Below are positions 59,752 to 64,000 of a stretch of 64,000 nt of DNA, piece after piece; the stretch's first letter is position 1; the number at the start of each line of letters is the position of its first letter. Position numbers and translations under genes: made by a program. Below the pieces are notes generated by a model. That model did no database searches and was not told the origin of the DNA. It was given only the letters and a program-made list of their open reading frames with translations. Source of the DNA: Shewanella sp. SNU WT4 (lineage in GTDB: Bacteria; Pseudomonadota; Gammaproteobacteria; Enterobacterales; Shewanellaceae); NCBI RefSeq assembly GCF_006494715.1, contig NZ_CP041151.1, forward strand, positions 3,472,001 to 3,536,000, read 5' to 3'.

Positions 59752-60357
59752 ATGCGTGCCTTTGTATTACGAGCCCGAGCAGCCCCGACCGACAATCAAG
59801 CCTTTTTAGCCGCCGTCGGCCAAGATGCCCATACCGAAATTTTGGCGCACACATTAATGAATACCATTTTTGTGGCCCAGTCTCATCGTGATGATGTAAT
59901 TGTGTATTTAGTGCTTGAAAGCACTCAAGATTACTCTCGAACCATTTGCTTTCAACCTAACCTTATCCATGATTTAGGTGGCTTTCACGAGCAAGCCTTA
60001 ATCAACACCATAGCCACAGCGCTGCAATTATCAAAAGGCATGGACAAGGAACAAGTTAGGCAGGTTAAAAGCGGTATTACCGTCAGCACCACTAGCTTTG
60101 AAAAACTAGTTAAAGATCTCTCGGAAGATTATCAGCTGTATATGATGGATAAAAAAGGCAGCTCGATTCGTGATGTCGAGTTTGCGCCTAATCCATGTTT
60201 TTTACTGACAGATCATATTCCTATGCCAAAAAAGAGCTTTAATACCTTAAAGCGTCTGGGCGCAGAGAAAATTAGCCTAGGCCCTAAGATGCTATTTGCT
60301 TCTCAGTGCGTGGTGCTTATCCACAATGAGCTCGATATTGCAGAAGCTGCGCGCTAA
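59752..60357 (+). CDS. trmY: TrmY-like tRNA pseudouridine-54 N1-methyltransferase (SPOUT)
   Basis: 201 residues of DUF358/COG1901. The archaeal TrmY pattern is visible throughout: MRAFVLRAR start, HTLMNTIFVAQSHRDDVIVYLVL, and the C-terminal knot with CFLLTDHIPMPKKSFNTLKRLGAEKISLGPKMLFASQCVVLIHNELD. In archaea it makes m1-pseudouridine at tRNA position 54. Bacteria normally have m5U54, so the role here is unclear. It is a single gene ending before a terminator. Confidence 0.9.
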   Translation: MRAFVLRARAAPTDNQAFLAAVGQDAHTEILAHTLMNTIFVAQSHRDDVIVYLVLESTQDYSRTICFQPNLIHDLGGFHEQALINTIATALQLSKGMDKEQVRQVKSGITVSTTSFEKLVKDLSEDYQLYMMDKKGSSIRDVEFAPNPCFLLTDHIPMPKKSFNTLKRLGAEKISLGPKMLFASQCVVLIHNELDIAEAAR

Positions 60358-60417
60358 CCGCGATTAACTGCTGGTAAGCGCAGCTCAAATAGCTGTGTTA
60401 ACGCCGCAGCCTCAATA

Positions 60418-60451
60418 AAAAAGGCGTGAAGTATAAACTTCACGCCTTTTT
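60418..60451. terminator. Bidirectional terminator after trmY
   Basis: A perfect 15-bp stem, AAAAAGGCGTGAAGT / ACTTCACGCCTTTTT, with an ATAA loop, between convergent trmY and the GDYXXLXY gene. Confidence 0.95.
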
Positions 60452-60463
60452 GTTTATTACTGC

Positions 60464-61147
60464 CTACGGCGCTAGATTGCGAAAGTCTTTATCGTGCAAA
60501 CTCACCAACAATAAATCGCCATTGGTTGCGACTTTAAAGTATCCAAAGCGAGCCGACTCAAACGCCGCGGCTTGGCCTTCTTCAAAGAAGAAAGCATTAC
60601 TAGCAAGCTTAATCTCGCCATCGCGCAAGCGATATTTAATCAGTAATTGCTTCGCGCCGAGCGCCTTGCCATCATAAATCTGCAGGAAACTCGCTTGCTG
60701 ATTATCATCGAGCGCCACTAACACTAAGCCATCATGATTTGAGCTATCAACAAAGCTTATTTCCGCACTTGTAGCAAGGTTTTCGTCAGCTATCTCGCCA
60801 CTCTCGCTAGTGTCGCTACTTTCAATGCTGCCGCTAGTGTCGCTTCCTTCACTATTATTGACACTAGCTGTGCTATCAAGGCGTTGGCCATTATCAACAC
60901 CCTCAGCGAGATCCACTGTAGCGGTTGCGCTGGTATTATTAGTAACAAGCAGCGCGGCGGCGATTTGATCAGCCATGGCAAAACCTAATGCCATATAATC
61001 GCCCTGCATCAGCGAGCGCGGATCCACAGGGGCGAGCGCTAAATACATGCCTTGGCCGTGGGCTATCAACTGCTCTTTTTGATAAATAGACCAATTAACT
61101 GCCGCAAGAATTACTCCTAAGGTGATGACAACCACTAACTTATTCAT
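60464..61147 (-). CDS. GDYXXLXY-domain protein
   Basis: 227 residues. One N-terminal membrane helix (about 3-20), then a periplasmic domain with the signature GDYMALGF (49-56). Between about 69 and 128 is a low-complexity insert rich in Ser, Asp, Glu and Thr; the domain resumes at SAEISFVDSS and ends KVATNGDLLLVSLHDKDFRNL. The family is of unknown function and usually sits with DUF2157 and DUF4401 genes, as here. Its start overlaps the DUF4401 stop by 8 bp. Confidence 0.88.
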   Translation of the reverse strand: MNKLVVVITLGVILAAVNWSIYQKEQLIAHGQGMYLALAPVDPRSLMQGDYMALGFAMADQIAAALLVTNNTSATATVDLAEGVDNGQRLDSTASVNNSEGSDTSGSIESSDTSESGEIADENLATSAEISFVDSSNHDGLVLVALDDNQQASFLQIYDGKALGAKQLLIKYRLRDGEIKLASNAFFFEEGQAAAFESARFGYFKVATNGDLLLVSLHDKDFRNLAP

Positions 61148-62207
61148 GGATTACTCCTTGCTGAGTCTTAGCTCCGCGCACTAACGCCCAGCGCGCCGCC
61201 AACAAGACAACGCCTAGCAGCAATAAGCTTTGGGCTTTTAGCAATAAACTCGTGTCTAACTGGTAATAATAGTAACTGACATAACAGAGCAAAGAGGCAA
61301 TCCCAAGGCCTAACAACTGGCGATTACTGCCATAAAAACCTAGCAATAAGATTAATACCGCCAAACTAATGCCTGGGGCATACATGGTCGCGGCGCACAC
61401 CAGTGCAATAAGTACATACATCCATAAGCTAAGTAGGCTCACCAGAGGAAACCCAAGCCGGCTAACTATGTGATTGGCCACATAACAGAGCACGAATCCT
61501 GTGAGCACAGCATCAAGCCAAGGCGGCGGGATAACTCTAAATATGTTTGGGTCGTTAAACCAATAACTCACGTCACCATACCAATTTACGCAAGCGGTAA
61601 TCACTAATCCCAGCAGTAATCCATAGCCAAGCGCATTAATATCGCTAAGCCATTTAGGATAGCTAAATTCATTGACCCACAGCCAAGCTGCTAGCGCCAT
61701 TAATAGGCTCGGAATAATCCCCACTATGCCGACTAACAAAGTCCCAGCACAAGCGCACAGCGTAAAACATAAAGCGCACAAAAAACGGTGTAATGTATTA
61801 GGGATTACCAGCGCTAGCAGTAATTGCATGGCCGCTAATAGCAACCAAGCATTGGCCTCAATCGTGAGTTCAAAAATAACCCACCCAATTAACATTTGGC
61901 CGGCAAAGCTCACCGCCAGCGCTATATGCTCCATAAACTCACTGACTTGTGTGCGAAAAAAACCATAAGCTGCCGCTATCATGCCAACACCAATCAATGC
62001 AGAGATAGGCGGCTCTTGAAAGATAACATCAAAAGAGACAGCTAAAAAAATCAGCACTAATATCGCCGCTAACCAGCCAGATAACGCCATTAACAATTTC
62101 ACATACCAAGGCGAGCTTATGCTTGGCACTGGCGCCTCGCCGACCACTAATTTAGCCTGCTGTAACTCGCGCCATAGACTCTCGTTATTAGGACTCATTG
62201 CTGCCAT
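61140..62207 (-). CDS. DUF4401 membrane protein
   Basis: 355 residues, about ten hydrophobic helices after a short cytosolic N-terminus (MSPNNESLWRELQQAKL). This matches DUF4401, which is nearly always paired with DUF2157. The function is unknown. It overlaps both neighbours, by about 13 bp upstream and 8 bp downstream, so the three are translationally coupled. Confidence 0.87.
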   Translation of the reverse strand: MAAMSPNNESLWRELQQAKLVVGEAPVPSISSPWYVKLLMALSGWLAAILVLIFLAVSFDVIFQEPPISALIGVGMIAAAYGFFRTQVSEFMEHIALAVSFAGQMLIGWVIFELTIEANAWLLLAAMQLLLALVIPNTLHRFLCALCFTLCACAGTLLVGIVGIIPSLLMALAAWLWVNEFSYPKWLSDINALGYGLLLGLVITACVNWYGDVSYWFNDPNIFRVIPPPWLDAVLTGFVLCYVANHIVSRLGFPLVSLLSLWMYVLIALVCAATMYAPGISLAVLILLLGFYGSNRQLLGLGIASLLCYVSYYYYQLDTSLLLKAQSLLLLGVVLLAARWALVRGAKTQQGVIHE

Positions 62208-63169
62208 CCTCGCTGAACATTTCTAAGCCATATGGCTGAACCTACCCCTAAACCAATGATGATTAGCGCTAGCACTAAAAAACCGCCGATATCAAAGTCA
62301 TTGAGCAATAAGCGCGCAAATAAACACACCACTAAGGTATCAAAGGATAAGGCTGCGCCCGCCAACATAAATAAATCGCGGCGCCAATAACGGTAACAAA
62401 CCACAGAGACTAATAACCATAAGCCCCACACCACTACCGCGGTATTGTCTACTTGGCTGTACTCGTTGTGATTGATGATGGGTTCGAGCGCTAATAGGGT
62501 TAGCGAGGTGCCGGCAACTGTCGCAATTAAGCGAAATGACCAGCGCTCAGTCAGCGCTAAACACGGGCGCAAGATTAGCTCCCAAGCCACGAGCGCTAAG
62601 CCGTTAACTATACACATGGCCCAGAGCAGTGACTCATACATGGGGAAGAATAACCACCTCGGCCTTAAGTCCACCAGCCACAACACTAAGGCCAGATTCA
62701 CTAGCGTCAGCCACAACATCCATAATGCCGAAAAGCGCCCGACTATGACCCAAGGTAAAATCAGCGCCGCCCAAATGGCAAACAATTGCCAAGGATCGGC
62801 GCCGGTTTGATAGGTTTGACCGAAAAAGGCGAGTAAGACACCGACGGCAATAGACGCGGCCATTAATGACACTTGCGCCACTAACGCTTGCTTGCCCCAC
62901 TTAAGGTAACTGGCCACAGCGAGTATCACTAACACTTCAAGGCCGGCAAATTTACTAAAACGGCCGAAGTCATCCCAGTTATAAGCAATAAAAAACAGCG
63001 CCGCGATAACGAGCGCCAATGCGGCGCACCACAGTAACAGCTGCTCGATAAAGGTAAACCATTGCCCGTGATTAGGCCTGAGTTTACTCACTTGTAGCGC
63101 CGCAGCGACATGCTCTGGCGCAATATCTTTGGCCGCTATATAGCCTTGCAGTTGCTTTCTGATGGACAT
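62195..63169 (-). CDS. DUF2157 membrane protein
   Basis: 324 residues. A short N-terminal helix-rich part (MSIRKQLQGYIAAKDIAPEHVAAALQVSK) precedes about ten hydrophobic helices beginning WFTFIEQLLLWCAALALV. DUF2157 proteins are predicted integral membrane proteins of unknown role. It is the first gene of the DUF2157-DUF4401-GDYXXLXY operon. Its promoter should be in 63170-63595, but no clear one was found on the minus strand. Confidence 0.87.
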   Translation of the reverse strand: MSIRKQLQGYIAAKDIAPEHVAAALQVSKLRPNHGQWFTFIEQLLLWCAALALVIAALFFIAYNWDDFGRFSKFAGLEVLVILAVASYLKWGKQALVAQVSLMAASIAVGVLLAFFGQTYQTGADPWQLFAIWAALILPWVIVGRFSALWMLWLTLVNLALVLWLVDLRPRWLFFPMYESLLWAMCIVNGLALVAWELILRPCLALTERWSFRLIATVAGTSLTLLALEPIINHNEYSQVDNTAVVVWGLWLLVSVVCYRYWRRDLFMLAGAALSFDTLVVCLFARLLLNDFDIGGFLVLALIIIGLGVGSAIWLRNVQRGWQQ

Positions 63170-63595
63170 GCTTAACGCTCCCCCATGATATACATGACGA
63201 AGTATTGCTGATAATTCCTAACATTACAGCCCCTAGCCGCCAAGCAGAGTCATCAATCACGGATCGTAAATTCATGTAAGTAATTCATTAGATAGCGATA
63301 CCAAGGAGTTCTCTCACGGCAAAAACATGACTGTGACTTGTGTTATGGCGATAAGACAAGGCACTAAAAGGATAAAAAATTTGAATACTTATCAAGCGGT
63401 TTAAATAGGGTTAACATGAAAGTTATTATCAGCCTAATGACGGCGCGCAGGCTGACTTAAACAAGCCAGTTTTGAGCATAGCGCTAGGCATGTTTTTTTG
63501 TGTGATTTATGTAGCTGCAAGCTTTACTCATGAAGACTTAACCGCCCCGAGGCAGTGAGTGCTTTCCTCGACAATACCCTTGATTGAGAATGAAT
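63170..63595. other. 426-bp divergent intergenic region before metC
   Basis: It separates the DUF2157 operon from metC. A 14-codon frame starts at 63417 but has no convincing ribosome site. Short inverted repeats CAGCCT / AGGCTG (about 63432-63456) and CGAGG / CCTCG (about 63548-63570) are visible. No clear MetJ box cluster or strong promoter was found. Confidence 0.5.
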
Positions 63596-64000
63596 ATGCC
63601 TAATCTAAAAATGAATACCTTATTAGTGACTGCGGGTCGCAGTGAACGCGTAAGCCAAGGCTCAGTAAACCCTGTGATTCAGCGCGCATCATCGTTAGTA
63701 TTTTCATCGGTCAAAGCTAAAAAAGAAGCCGCGAAAAAACGCACCAATGGCGCCTTATTTTATGGCCGGCGCGGCACCTTAACTCACTTCGCGCTGCAAG
63801 ATGCCATGGTGGCATTAGAAGGCGGCGCAGGTTGTACGTTATATCCTTGCGGCGCAGCAGCAGTTGCCAATAGCATTTTATCCTTTGTGAAGAGTGGCGA
63901 TCATGTATTGATGACAGGCGCCGCCTATGAGCCAAGTCAAGATTTCTGTAACATCATCTTAAAAGATATGAATATCAGCACCACCTTTTATGACCCGTTA
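63596..64000 (+). CDS. metC: Cystathionine beta-lyase, 5' part (runs off the window)
   Basis: The first 135 codons are in the window. Start ATGCCTAATC at 63596; a second in-frame Met is five codons on. The sequence follows E. coli MetC closely: [30 protein letters not shown] split across the start, [18 protein letters not shown], and [13 protein letters not shown] with [13 protein letters not shown]. It cleaves cystathionine to homocysteine in methionine synthesis. The PLP lysine lies beyond the window. Confidence 0.96.
   Translation, partial: MPNLKMNTLLVTAGRSERVSQGSVNPVIQRASSLVFSSVKAKKEAAKKRTNGALFYGRRGTLTHFALQDAMVALEGGAGCTLYPCGAAAVANSILSFVKSGDHVLMTGAAYEPSQDFCNIILKDMNISTTFYDPL

Noticed and set aside
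63400..63595. MetJ operator upstream of metC
   Set aside because: Only weak single matches such as AGACTTAA were found, without tandem spacing.

Overview
The window looks like the chromosome of a Shewanella-like gammaproteobacterium (Alteromonadales). The evidence is the Enterobacteria/Shewanella-type order ybeY-corC-lnt and ybeL<>leuS-lptE-holA-nadD-rsfS-rlmH-mrdA-mrdB-mltB-rlpA-dacA-ybeD-lipB-lipA, the holD-rimI and rluD-pgeF-clpB pairs, and proteins that align residue for residue with E. coli at catalytic positions. The genus is an inference from gene content; no database search was possible.

Layout. 1-6 kb: end of ybeY, corC, lnt, then minus-strand genes for a Tat-type lipoprotein aminotransferase, a REC-EAL c-di-GMP protein and a zinc-ribbon YbeL protein. 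6-20.4 kb: a long plus-strand housekeeping block for leucyl-tRNA synthesis, LPS assembly (LptE), replication (HolA), NAD synthesis, ribosome maturation (RsfS, RlmH), rod-shape and septal peptidoglycan work (PBP2, RodA, MltB, RlpA, PBP5/6) and lipoate synthesis (LipB, LipA). 20.5-25.5 kb: rimI/holD, tRNA-Trp, a secreted hypothetical, and an IS110-family (IS1111-type) element whose transposase gene is split by an IS10-like element with a 9-bp target duplication. 25.5-31.1 kb: a minus-strand rRNA operon in the unusual order 16S-23S-tRNA-Val-5S-tRNA-Asp, with two promoters and no spacer tRNA. 31.4-37.2 kb: clpB with a sigma32-type promoter, pgeF, rluD, and bamD with a sigmaE-type promoter. 37.3-41.4 kb: a three-gene minus-strand operon (MMPL exporter, diiron ferritin-like protein, KAS III-like condensing enzyme), the best candidate here for an uncharacterised pathway. 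41.6-42.6 kb: an array of eight tRNAs (three Phe, five Leu). 42.8-54 kb: rsuA, M13 peptidase, SMI1/KNR4 and DUF4447-like proteins, yehS, NAD-malic enzyme, PAP2 phosphatase, queG, dodecin, metR with a MetJ-type operator, and an HDOD protein. 54-64 kb: a cobalamin-riboswitch-controlled TonB receptor, an IS1634-type element, a remnant of a yqhD-type alcohol dehydrogenase abutting a DUF4287 gene, a bacterial TrmY, a DUF2157-DUF4401-GDYXXLXY membrane operon, and the 5' part of metC.

Most of the window is ordinary core genome. Accessory or unusual signals are concentrated at 22.5-25.5, 37.3-42.6 and 56-63.2 kb. Regulation readable from the sequence includes extended -10 promoters for rsfS and dacA, sigma32 for clpB, sigmaE for bamD, MetJ for metR, B12 for the TonB receptor, and many intrinsic terminators.
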